Assembly (NCBI RefSeq): GCF_016741935.1
Contig: NZ_JAERRG010000054.1
Location: 1-41,013, forward strand
Source: Streptomyces endocoffeicus
Lineage (GTDB): Bacteria; Actinomycetota; Actinomycetes; Streptomycetales; Streptomycetaceae
Length of the DNA: 41,013 nucleotides
Reading direction: 5' to 3'
The translations under genes were made by a program, and so were the position numbers. Each line of letters opens with the position of its first letter. The first letter of the stretch is position 1. The notes under the pieces were generated by a model. It saw only the letters and a program-made list of their open reading frames with translations, had not been told where the DNA came from and ran no database searches. Of the stretch, positions 9,112-17,884 are shown in pieces.

Positions 9112-11184
9112 CTAGCCGTCGGTGGAGGAGGAGAGGAGAGGGGTGGTGCGCGGGGATGCCGGGGCGCCCGGAGTGCCGGGACCGTCGGGCGCGGTCCGCG
9201 CACGCGGCACATGCGGTCCGGCGGCCGGGTCGGACGTGTCCGGGGCCGGGGTGAGCACGGCCAACGGGGGTGCTCCGGGTCTGGTGGGCAGGGTGCGTGC
9301 GCTCATGCCGGACTCGGCGACAACGTCCTTCAGCCCGAAGGGCTCCCAGCGGTAGGAGGCGTGGACCTCGCGCTCCGCCTGCGGGGCGCCGTCCCGGTAG
9401 ACCCGCCAGGTGGAGTGCAGGCGCATCACGCCGTCCTCAGCCTCGTCCGGTGCGCCGCCGAACGACCACTCGTAGCGGTGGCGTCCGGCGGTCGCGGTGG
9501 CGAGCCGGGTCTCGGGCAGGGTCGTCGGCTCCTCGAACTGCATGAGTTCGACGATCACGAGCCCGCCGGGCGCCAGCCGCCGGGTCACCCGCCGCCACAG
9601 CCTCGCCCGCCCCTCGGCGTCGAGGTGGCCGAGGACTCCGCAGAGCAGGACGACGCTGATCCGGTCGGGAAGATCGAGATCAGGAGCGGCGTCCGCCGTG
9701 ACGGTCACCCGGGTCCGCAGGTCCTCGTCGCTGAACACCCGGCTGGTGAGCACGGCGCGCATGCCGACCGACGGTTCGCAGGCGATGATCTCCGCGTCCG
9801 GCCGGGCCCGGGCAACCGCCTCGGTCAGGAGACCGGTGCCGGCGCCGATGTCCACCACCGGCCCGGTGCCGAGGTCGGCGTTGGCGAGGAGCGCGGCCAC
9901 CGCCGGGGCGCTCGCGGTCGCGGTGTGCACGGCGGCGACGAGGTCGAAGAACTCGGCCGACGGGGAGTACGCGGCGGCGTCCGGCGGCCTGGCCGACGCC
10001 GTTTCGGGTGCGGGCCGGGCCGGCACCCCGGCGGAGCCGCCACCCGTCACGGCCCGGGCGCCAAGAGGCGGGGCCGGCTCGGGGCGGAGGTGCCAGGACC
10101 ACTCCTGCGCGGGGAAGACGTCGCTCACCGCGAGGGGGCGCGGCGTGGCCGGCCGGACGATCTCGGGAGGCCCCAGCCGGGCCGCGAGGTCGGTCCAGAT
10201 GCGGCACACGGCCAGGTCGTACTGGCCCGCGCGCAGAGCGTCTCCGCCCTGCATGACCGCGTCGCGCAGGGCGTCGAGCGCGCTGCCGATCGCTTCCGGC
10301 CACAGGTCGGAGAAGACGGTGCGGAAGGAGCCGGTGCTCCCGACCACCGCCGTGCTCCCGAGTCCCAGGCGGCCGGTGCCGGGGCCGTCCAGGACGAAGC
10401 GCCGGTCGGCGTCCCGCCCGATGTGCAGCCGGGGGCTCCACAGGACGGGCCCGTGGGTGTCGGCCAGGGTGAGGACACCGCCCTCCGTGCCGAGGGCGAT
10501 CCGGTGCCAGTGCAGGGCGTGGTTGTCCCGGTCGGACGGGTCGAGCTGGTGGTGCACCCGCAGGGTGAGGGGTGCGCCGGCGAACACGCCGTGCAGGGAG
10601 CGGAACGGCTGGGGGCCGATGTCGGTGGGCAACGGTGCCGGGTCCGCGAAGCGCCAGGGGCGCAGGGTGCCCATGGCCTGTCCGAGGATGTCCACCAGGG
10701 GGTGCATCAGGTGGATCGGGGTGGCGGCGTCCAGGAAGAGCGGTCGCTGCCGTGCGACGAGCCGCCGGGCCGCCTCGATGAAGGAGCGGATCGGGGCGAC
10801 GTGCGGGTAGTGGGTGTTGAGCCGGTACTGCACCCCTCGGCGGCGGGCGTGCTTGAGGTTGTCCGTCAACTCGGTCAGGTGCACGGGGTGTTCCTGGAGC
10901 ACGTGGATGCCCCGGTCCATGAGCGCCCGGGCCAGGTCGGTTCCCTGGCCGCCCGAGATGGACGAACTCACCGCCACGCAGGCCGCGTCGACGTCGTCGG
11001 GGAGGTCGCCGGCGTCCGTGTGGAAGGGGACGCCCAGGCTGTCGGCGTACTCCCTGGAGGCTTGCGATCCCCGGCTCAGGATGCCGGCCAGGGTGTACCC
11101 CGGGCGCCGGCGCACGGCCTCGGCGTAGAAGCGGCCGAAGTTGGTGCCGCAGACCAGCACGCGCAGTGGTGCCGAGGCGCTCAC
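9112..11184 (-). CDS. Thiazolinyl imide reductase fused to a SAM methyltransferase
   Basis: A 690-residue two-domain protein. Residues 1 to about 375 match the NADPH-dependent thiazolinyl imide reductases YbtU/Irp3/PchG: a nucleotide-binding start RVLVCGTNFGRFYAEA, LQEHPVHL (96-103) and the long C-terminal sheet domain. These enzymes reduce a carrier-bound thiazoline to thiazolidine. A proline/alanine-rich linker (about 376-405) leads to a class I methyltransferase with motif I VVDIGAGTG (443-451), paralogous to the gene at 6206-6934. A tail of about 50 Pro/Thr/Ser-rich residues ends the protein. The GTG start at 11184 overlaps the upstream stop (GTGA); the frame open to 12534 is shadow. Known reductases of this family are about 350-370 residues with no methyltransferase, so the fusion is unusual. 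Confidence 0.85.
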   Translation of the reverse strand: MSASAPLRVLVCGTNFGRFYAEAVRRRPGYTLAGILSRGSQASREYADSLGVPFHTDAGDLPDDVDAACVAVSSSISGGQGTDLARALMDRGIHVLQEHPVHLTELTDNLKHARRRGVQYRLNTHYPHVAPIRSFIEAARRLVARQRPLFLDAATPIHLMHPLVDILGQAMGTLRPWRFADPAPLPTDIGPQPFRSLHGVFAGAPLTLRVHHQLDPSDRDNHALHWHRIALGTEGGVLTLADTHGPVLWSPRLHIGRDADRRFVLDGPGTGRLGLGSTAVVGSTGSFRTVFSDLWPEAIGSALDALRDAVMQGGDALRAGQYDLAVCRIWTDLAARLGPPEIVRPATPRPLAVSDVFPAQEWSWHLRPEPAPPLGARAVTGGGSAGVPARPAPETASARPPDAAAYSPSAEFFDLVAAVHTATASAPAVAALLANADLGTGPVVDIGAGTGLLTEAVARARPDAEIIACEPSVGMRAVLTSRVFSDEDLRTRVTVTADAAPDLDLPDRISVVLLCGVLGHLDAEGRARLWRRVTRRLAPGGLVIVELMQFEEPTTLPETRLATATAGRHRYEWSFGGAPDEAEDGVMRLHSTWRVYRDGAPQAEREVHASYRWEPFGLKDVVAESGMSARTLPTRPGAPPLAVLTPAPDTSDPAAGPHVPRARTAPDGPGTPGAPASPRTTPLLSSSTDG

Positions 11185-12332
11185 AGGACCCCCTCCTCCT
11201 CCAGCTCGGCGCCGACGGCCGTCCCGGTGAGCCGGAGGTCGGCGGCCCCGTGGGAGCGCAGGTGCCGCACCACGGTGCCGGGGTCCAACACGGCGCAGGC
11301 GAAGTGGACGCCCGCCGGGACCCCGCCCCGCAGTACCGCGTCCACCGCCAGGGCTCCCATGGCGGCGGTGAGCCGGTAGCTGCTGGCCGTGCGCAGGGTC
11401 GCTCCGGCGGTCGCGGGCGTCCCCGACGCGGTGCCCGACAGCGCGAAGTCCATGACGTAGTAGGGCTTGCGCCCGGCCAGGTCGAGGTCGGCGGCGAGGA
11501 TCAGCCGCTCCGCCAGGCGGTCGGGGTCCTCTCCGGCCGCGAGGCGGCCGGGCAGGAGGTTGAGGAGGGCTCGTACGGCGGGGCCGGGGTGGACGTTGTA
11601 CCAGTCGAGCCGGTCGACGCCCAGGTCGCCGGCGAGGCGTTCGCTCTCGCCGCTGAGGTAAGGCTGTACGGCGACCCGGCCGGGGAACGCCGGGTGCACG
11701 GTGTCCTCGTCGGTGCGCAGGGCGCGCGGCACGCGGCGGCCGCCGCGGACGGCCGCCAGGGCCTCGCCGTAGGCCGCGCCGTCCGCGCCGCCCGAGCTGA
11801 GGGAGAGCATCAAGTCGTGCGCCACCGTCGGGGAACAGGGCTCCATGCCTCCGCAGTACGCGGTCAGCGCGGTGACGCCGTCCAGGCCCTGCCCGGCCAG
11901 CCAGCGCGGCAGGAGGCTGGAGAGACCGGGCAGCGCTCCCGCCGACAGGACGACGGTGCGGCCCTCGCGGGCCGGGTCGCCTCCGGCGAGGAGGTCTTCG
12001 GCGGCCGGGTCGTCGCCGGCCACGTCGACGCAGTGCGCGCCGGCGTCGAGTGCCGCGAACGCCACGGTGGCGCGGAGCCGGTAGGTGGGGCCGACGCAGT
12101 TGAGGACGATGTCGCAGCCCTCGGTGAAGGCGCGCAGGCCGTCCGGTGCGGTGGCGTCGGCCCAGACCGTCTCGTCGTGGCCGCCGGGATTCTCCTCGGC
12201 GACCTCGCACAGGGCGGACGCGGTCCGGCCGCCCAGCCGCAGGCCGCTGTGGCCGAGGGCGCGCAGTTCGCGCACGGCGGCCCGGCCGACCGCACCGGAG
12301 GCGCCCAGGACCCCGATCACGGGCTTGCTCAT
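11181..12332 (-). CDS. Saccharopine dehydrogenase-like NAD(P)-dependent reductase (possible PchK-type)
   Basis: A 383-residue protein with an N-terminal Rossmann motif VIGVLGASGAVGRAAVRELRA, then LRLGGRT and the NCVGPTYRL and GAHCVDVAGDD segments of the saccharopine dehydrogenase-like superfamily. It is coupled by four-base overlaps to the terminal NRPS upstream and the reductase fusion downstream, so it acts in the same pathway. From memory, the thiazoline reductase PchK of enantio-pyochelin producers belongs to this superfamily and not to the PchG family, so a second imine or thiazoline reduction is a reasonable guess. Superfamily membership is clear. The reaction is inferred, and an opine-like or dehydrogenase role is possible. 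Confidence 0.75.
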   Translation of the reverse strand: MSKPVIGVLGASGAVGRAAVRELRALGHSGLRLGGRTASALCEVAEENPGGHDETVWADATAPDGLRAFTEGCDIVLNCVGPTYRLRATVAFAALDAGAHCVDVAGDDPAAEDLLAGGDPAREGRTVVLSAGALPGLSSLLPRWLAGQGLDGVTALTAYCGGMEPCSPTVAHDLMLSLSSGGADGAAYGEALAAVRGGRRVPRALRTDEDTVHPAFPGRVAVQPYLSGESERLAGDLGVDRLDWYNVHPGPAVRALLNLLPGRLAAGEDPDRLAERLILAADLDLAGRKPYYVMDFALSGTASGTPATAGATLRTASSYRLTAAMGALAVDAVLRGGVPAGVHFACAVLDPGTVVRHLRSHGAADLRLTGTAVGAELEEEGVL

Positions 12333-15300
12333 CGGGTGATCGCTCCCTGGGCCAGCTCGGCGAGGGTCTTGAGGATGCCGGGCGCGTGCTCGACGGACAG
12401 GCAGCTGTAGTGGTCGCCGCCGATGTCGACGATGTCCAGGTCGCCCAGGGTGAGTTCCTCCCAGTAAGTGGTGACGGCGTCCTTGCTGCCCGGGAAGGGG
12501 TACGCGCCGTCGTGGCGCAGGAAGGTGATGTCACCGGCGTAGGGCTCGGCGTCGTAGCGGGTGATGGCGAAGACGCTCTGCCGGAAGGCGAGGAAGAGCC
12601 GTGTCATGTGGTCGGGTTCGTAGGTTCCGGCCGACGCGGGCACCGCCTCGCACATCCGCGCGATACGGGTGGCGCGGGGGATGCCGGCCAGCTCCCGGAA
12701 GCGTCCCGCGACGTCCGCGAACTCCTCAGGCAGCGCGGCGAGTCCGCCGTCCGGCAGGACGCCGGGGCTGGTGGCCAGGACCGCGTCGGCCGCCGCGGCC
12801 ACCCGGTACTGGTCGTCCGGGAAGCCGAGGTCGGCCGGGTCGATGCCCATCATGACGGCGAAGGAGTACTCGGCGAGCAGCTCATCGTCGAGCCGGAAGC
12901 GAGGGCTGTGGCTGCTGATGACGGTGAGGCTCTCCACCACCGCCCCGGACTCGGCGAGGTTGCGGGCCACCTCGGTGGCGATCAGGCCGCCCAGGCAGTA
13001 GCCGACGACGTGGAAGCGGCTGCGGCCGTCGGCGGTCAGGGCGCGGGCGTAGTCGGCCGCCATCTGCTCGATGAGCCCCTCCGGCGGGACGTTGAGGAAG
13101 CCGTTCAGGTCCGGGACCTCCACGCCCACGACCTCGGCGAGACCCGGTGAGCGACGGCGGATTTCGGTGATCAGCGCGCGGTACGGCATGATTGTCGCGG
13201 TTCCGGCGTGGACCAGGACGGTGGTCGGCTCGTCGTCGGAGCGGGCTCCGTGCAGGTGGATCACCGGGTCCGTGCGCACGGCGCCGACGGCCGGGGCGTC
13301 GTCGGTGCCCGCGAGCCCGCGCAGGAACGCGACGAGCCCGGCGACCGTCGGGCGGCGCAGCATGTGGCGCAGCACCACCTCCCACTCCAGGTCCGCGGCC
13401 TGCGGTACGCGTTCACGCAGCCGCCCCACCATGCGGGCGACGAGGAGCGAGTCGCCGCCGAGGTCGAAGAAGTCGTCGTTGCGGGTGACGCTCTCGACCG
13501 CGAGGAGTTCCGACCACAGCTCGGCGAGGCCGTTCTCCAGGTCGTCCATGGGCTTCTCGTCCACGACGGCCGGGCCGCTCTCGCGGGGCAGCCAGCTCCG
13601 CAGACGGGCACGGTCGGTCTTTCCGTTGGCCGTGCGGGGCAGGGAATCGACGACCTGCCACACCGAGGGGAGCATGTACTCCGGGAGCCGGGTCGCCGCC
13701 GTGCGGGCCAGCTCGCCCACCGGGACGTGGTGGCGGTCGTCCTTCAGCGTGGCGAAGAAGACCTCCTGGCCGGTCAGGGCCAGCGCCTCCCGGGCATCGG
13801 GCAACGTGGTGACCTCGGACGCACCGTGCGTGTCGAGGAGTTCGCGCCACTGCGCGTGAGTGAGGAAGGACTGCCCGGTGTGTTCGCGCACGTCGGTCCA
13901 CGTCCGTCCCGCGACCTCGAGGAACTCCATGGAGACCAGCAGGGGCAGGTTCTCGTCGCGGGTGTTCTCCACGAACACGAGCTGCCCGCCCGGCACCAGC
14001 AGTTCCCGCAGCCGGCCCACGGCCGCGTCCGCGTCGGCGGCGGCGTGCAGGGTGTTGGCGCAGAGCACCACGTCAAAGGTGTTGGACAGCAGATGCTGGG
14101 CGCGCGGGTCCTCATCGACGTCGAAGCGCTGGTAGCGGACCCAGGCGTGGTCGGCGAAGCGCTCGCGGGCCTCGTTGAGGAAGAACGCGGAGGCGTCCGT
14201 GAACAGGTAGTCGACGCCGTACTCGGCGAGGACGGGCACCAGTTCACCCGTGGTGCCGCCGACGCCGCCGCCCACCTCCAGGACGCGCAGCCGCTCCTCA
14301 CCGGTGTGGCCCGCGGCGATCTCGCGCAGCGCGGCGACCACCGCGTGGTTGAGGTGCCGGATGGCGAGGTTGTCGCGGTAGGCGGCGTCCGCGGCCTCGG
14401 TGGCCGCGCCGGGGAAGAGCAGCTCCTGGATGCCCGTCCCCCCGGAGACCAGCTCGGGCAGCCGCTCGGCGCAGGTACGCATGACGGTGAGCAGTTCCGT
14501 GCTCCAGCCGACCTCGTGTTCCAGCTCCGCGGCCCGCCGCCAGCCGTGTTCCGCTTCGCTTTCCGGGACGGTGACCAGACCGGTGTAGGTGTCGTCGGAG
14601 TCCCGGTGGGTGAGGCGGTCGCGTGCGGCCAGGGCGCGCAGCCATCGCCGCACGATGTGCCGGTGGCGGGGCGTGGCGCGCAGCGCCGTGCCCACCTCCT
14701 CGGCCGTGCGCGACGCGCCGTCCGCGAACGCTCCGCAGGCGTCGAGGACACGGGTCATCTCCGCGAGGGCCACGTCGTCGAGGACGGCCAGGAACTCCGT
14801 GAGCCGTGCGGCGTCGACGGCCGCGGAGGCCTCTCGTACGGCGTCGGCCGCGGCCGCGCGCGCCTGTGTCCGCGTCGCCGGGGTTCCGGCGCGGTCGGCG
14901 TCATCGTCCGCCGTGCCGTCCTTGCGGGCCGTCTCCACGTACGCGGCGAGGCGTCGGCCTCCGGCCGCGGAGTCGTCGACGATGACGGCGCCCGCCGCGA
15001 CCCGGGGGTGGGCCTGCACGGCGGCCTCGACCTCGGCCAGTTCGACCCGGTAGCCGCGGATCTTGATCTGGGCGTCTTCCCGGCCCAGGAACTCGATGGT
15101 GCCGTCGGGGAGGTACCGCCCGAGATCACCGGTGCGGTAGAGCCGCTCGCCGGTGGCGGGGTCGGTGAGGAACCGCTCCGCGGTGCGGCCCTCGTCGCCG
15201 AAGTAGCCCAGGGCGACACCGGCGCCGCAGATGTACAGCTCGCCCGGGACCCATTCGGGCCGTGGACGCAGGTGCCGGTCGAGCACGGCGAACGTCTGGT

Positions 15301-17884
15301 TGGTCAATGGCGTGCCGTACGGGATGCTCGGGCGTGCGGTGTCCACCTCGCCGATGGGATGGGCGATGGACCAGATCGATCCTTCGGTCGCTCCGCCGAG
15401 GGAGATGATCCGCAGCCCGGGGAGGAGTTCACGGGCCTGGTCCGGCAGGGCTACCGGTATCCAGTCGCCGGATATCAGTGCGAGACGCAGCGAGGCGTCG
15501 TCCGCGGGGGGCTCGGAGCGCAGCCAGTCGCACAGCATGTGCAGCTGGCCGGGTACGGAGTTCCACACCGTGACGCCGAAGTCGCGGACCAGTTCGGCCC
15601 AGTGGGAGGGGTCGCCGCGCCGGTCTGCGTGGGGCAGGACGAGGGTGGCGCCGACGGCCAGCGGTCCGAACAGGTCGTAGACGGAGAGGTCGAAGCCAAG
15701 TCCCGCGATGCCGAGGACGCGATCACGCTCGGTGACGGTGAAGCGGCGGTTGATGTCCTCGATCGTGTTGAGGGCGGCTCGGTGGCTGATCATCACGCCC
15801 TTGGGCGTGCCGGTGGAGCCCGAGGTGTAGATGATGTACGCGAGGTCGTCCGGGTCGCGCCGCGCTCCGTGCGCACCGGATGCGGCCGCGGCATCCTCGG
15901 GGAGCAGGTCGACGGCGAGTGCCGTGACGTCCGCCGGGAGGTCGTCGATCTCGGCGAGCCAGGACTGGGTGAGGACCGTGCGGACGCCCGCGTCCGCGAT
16001 GATCGTGTCCCGGCGGGCCGGTGGCTGGGCCGTGTCGACGGGCAGATAGGCGCCGCCCGCCATGAGCGTGCCGAAGACGGCGACGACCTGCTCCCAGCCC
16101 TTGTCCGCCCAGATCGCCACGGGTTCCCCGCGGCGCAGCCCGGACGCGGTCAGCGTCTCGGCGAGAGCGCTCGCCCGGACCACGAGCTGCCGGTAGGTGA
16201 GGGCCAGCTCGGGGGTGCGGACCGCGATGGCGTCCGGTGTGGCCTGGGCCTGGGCGAGTACGGGTTCGTGCAGGAGGGCGTCCGGCAGGGGACCCTCGGT
16301 CGCGTTGACCGCGTTGCGGCGCACCGCCTGTACCTCGGGAAGCGGGATGCCGGCCGGTGCGTCCCAGGCGGCGTCGCCGGCCTCGCCCTCGGCCGACAGG
16401 GCCCGTACGAGTGCCGTGTACGCCTCGAACATGGCGTCGGCCACCCCTTGGGCTAGGGCGCCCTCGCGGATGTCCCAGGACAGGCTCAGCGTGTCGCCGC
16501 GGTGCATGACCTGGCAGTCGAGCCATACCTGCGGGGTCCGGGTCACGGCGTACGTCACCTCGGGGGGCACGCCCTCGGAGGTGGCGCCGGTGCCGAGGGC
16601 GCTGGTGAAGACGACCGGCATCAGCACCGGGGCGCCGGCCCTGCGGGACAGCTCGGCGAGCACCTCGGAGCCGGTGAACAGGGGATGCGCGAGGTCTTCC
16701 AGGAGCCGCGCCCCCACGGAACGCGTCCGCTCTGTGAAGGTGGCCGGGTGGTCCAGGTCCACGGCGAGCAGTTCGAGCGAGGTGAAGTCGCCGACGAGGC
16801 GGCCGATGTCCTCGTGCAGGTCGGGCCGGTCCACCGTGGGCACGTTGAGTGTGAACCGGCTGGTGCGCGACCAGCGGCCGACCGTCTCGGCGTACGCGGT
16901 GAGCAGCGCCGTGGAGAGGGTCAGTCCGCGCCGCGCGGCCCGCTCGGTGAGGCGGTCCCGGTCGGCCGCGGGCAGCGGGACCTCCAGCCTGCGGAAGGTC
17001 ACCGCGTCCGCGGGAGCCGCGGTGCGGGCTGTCTCTCCCGGGTCGCCGACGCCCGCCTCCCAGGCTTCGGCGAGCGGCAGTTCGGGTGCGGGCGGCAGGG
17101 TGTCGAGCCGTTCGGTCCAGTAGGCGCGGTCGCGGGCGTGCGCGTCGGAGTCGGCGAGGGCGCGGCGGGCCAGGACGTAGTCGCGGAAGGCGATCCGGGG
17201 TGCTTCGGAGAGGGGTTCACCGCCGTAGCTCCGCTGGAACTCCGCGAGGAGGATGCGCAGACTGGCGTGGTCGACGACCAGCATGTCGATGGAGAGGTGG
17301 AGCACGGCCCGCTCCGCGGTCCGGCTCACGTGCGTCTCGAAGAGCGGCCACCGGTCGGTGGGCGCCTCACGTGCGGACAGCCGCGCACGGGTGCGCTCCA
17401 CCTCCGCCTCGGCGGCGGCCGGCGCGAGAGCGGTCAGGTCGTCGGCCCCGACGACGAGGGAGGGTACGTCGGCCAGGACCTGCTGGTAGCCGTCGTGGTG
17501 GACGACGGCGCGGAGCATGTCGTGCCGCCGGACCAGCTCCCGCCACGACGCGGTGACGTGGTCCACGTCGAGGTCGGGGTATTCCAGTTCGACGTAGGCG
17601 TGGCAGCCGACACCGCCGTAGGCGTAGGCGTCGGTGCGGCCGATCAGGTAGGCGGCCTGGATGTCCGTCAGCGGGAAGGGCGCGTGGCGGTTGTCCGGGT
17701 CGGCCCGCAGCGTCGGTTCCTCCGCCTCCAGGTGACGCAGGATGGCTTCCTTGTGGGTCCGCAGTTCGGCCCGGTGTTCGTCGGTGAGGCGGCCCTGGGG
17801 GGCGCGGAAACGCAGTTGTCCGTCCTGGGCCCAGAGCACCACGCCTTCGTCGGCGTAACGGGCCAGCAGTTCAGCGATGTTCAC
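12329..17884 (-). CDS. Terminal NRPS: docking-Cy-A(Cys)-[MT]-PCP-TE (PchF-like)
   Basis: An 1851-residue synthetase. Domains in order: a TubC-like docking segment (1-55, NIAELLARYADEG); a heterocyclisation domain (about 65-500) with core DMLVVDHAS; and an adenylation domain from about 550 with YTSGSTGTPKG. A methyltransferase is inserted in the A domain after IKIRGYRVEL (motif I VLEVGGGVGG near 1200), then the A-domain end ANGKTDRARL. A carrier protein (DLGGDSLLV, near 1475) and a thioesterase follow. The specificity residues I read are D-L-Y-N-L-S-L-I-W-K, the standard cysteine code. The MT insertion matches PchF, where it N-methylates the thiazolidine. The TE elbow is GYCLGG, with C1630 where serine is usual. 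The GTG start at 17884 overlaps the upstream NRPS stop; a further 75 upstream codons are shadow. It adds and cyclises the last cysteine, methylates it and releases the product. Confidence 0.93.
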   Translation of the reverse strand: MNIAELLARYADEGVVLWAQDGQLRFRAPQGRLTDEHRAELRTHKEAILRHLEAEEPTLRADPDNRHAPFPLTDIQAAYLIGRTDAYAYGGVGCHAYVELEYPDLDVDHVTASWRELVRRHDMLRAVVHHDGYQQVLADVPSLVVGADDLTALAPAAAEAEVERTRARLSAREAPTDRWPLFETHVSRTAERAVLHLSIDMLVVDHASLRILLAEFQRSYGGEPLSEAPRIAFRDYVLARRALADSDAHARDRAYWTERLDTLPPAPELPLAEAWEAGVGDPGETARTAAPADAVTFRRLEVPLPAADRDRLTERAARRGLTLSTALLTAYAETVGRWSRTSRFTLNVPTVDRPDLHEDIGRLVGDFTSLELLAVDLDHPATFTERTRSVGARLLEDLAHPLFTGSEVLAELSRRAGAPVLMPVVFTSALGTGATSEGVPPEVTYAVTRTPQVWLDCQVMHRGDTLSLSWDIREGALAQGVADAMFEAYTALVRALSAEGEAGDAAWDAPAGIPLPEVQAVRRNAVNATEGPLPDALLHEPVLAQAQATPDAIAVRTPELALTYRQLVVRASALAETLTASGLRRGEPVAIWADKGWEQVVAVFGTLMAGGAYLPVDTAQPPARRDTIIADAGVRTVLTQSWLAEIDDLPADVTALAVDLLPEDAAAASGAHGARRDPDDLAYIIYTSGSTGTPKGVMISHRAALNTIEDINRRFTVTERDRVLGIAGLGFDLSVYDLFGPLAVGATLVLPHADRRGDPSHWAELVRDFGVTVWNSVPGQLHMLCDWLRSEPPADDASLRLALISGDWIPVALPDQARELLPGLRIISLGGATEGSIWSIAHPIGEVDTARPSIPYGTPLTNQTFAVLDRHLRPRPEWVPGELYICGAGVALGYFGDEGRTAERFLTDPATGERLYRTGDLGRYLPDGTIEFLGREDAQIKIRGYRVELAEVEAAVQAHPRVAAGAVIVDDSAAGGRRLAAYVETARKDGTADDDADRAGTPATRTQARAAAADAVREASAAVDAARLTEFLAVLDDVALAEMTRVLDACGAFADGASRTAEEVGTALRATPRHRHIVRRWLRALAARDRLTHRDSDDTYTGLVTVPESEAEHGWRRAAELEHEVGWSTELLTVMRTCAERLPELVSGGTGIQELLFPGAATEAADAAYRDNLAIRHLNHAVVAALREIAAGHTGEERLRVLEVGGGVGGTTGELVPVLAEYGVDYLFTDASAFFLNEARERFADHAWVRYQRFDVDEDPRAQHLLSNTFDVVLCANTLHAAADADAAVGRLRELLVPGGQLVFVENTRDENLPLLVSMEFLEVAGRTWTDVREHTGQSFLTHAQWRELLDTHGASEVTTLPDAREALALTGQEVFFATLKDDRHHVPVGELARTAATRLPEYMLPSVWQVVDSLPRTANGKTDRARLRSWLPRESGPAVVDEKPMDDLENGLAELWSELLAVESVTRNDDFFDLGGDSLLVARMVGRLRERVPQAADLEWEVVLRHMLRRPTVAGLVAFLRGLAGTDDAPAVGAVRTDPVIHLHGARSDDEPTTVLVHAGTATIMPYRALITEIRRRSPGLAEVVGVEVPDLNGFLNVPPEGLIEQMAADYARALTADGRSRFHVVGYCLGGLIATEVARNLAESGAVVESLTVISSHSPRFRLDDELLAEYSFAVMMGIDPADLGFPDDQYRVAAAADAVLATSPGVLPDGGLAALPEEFADVAGRFRELAGIPRATRIARMCEAVPASAGTYEPDHMTRLFLAFRQSVFAITRYDAEPYAGDITFLRHDGAYPFPGSKDAVTTYWEELTLGDLDIVDIGGDHYSCLSVEHAPGILKTLAELAQGAITR

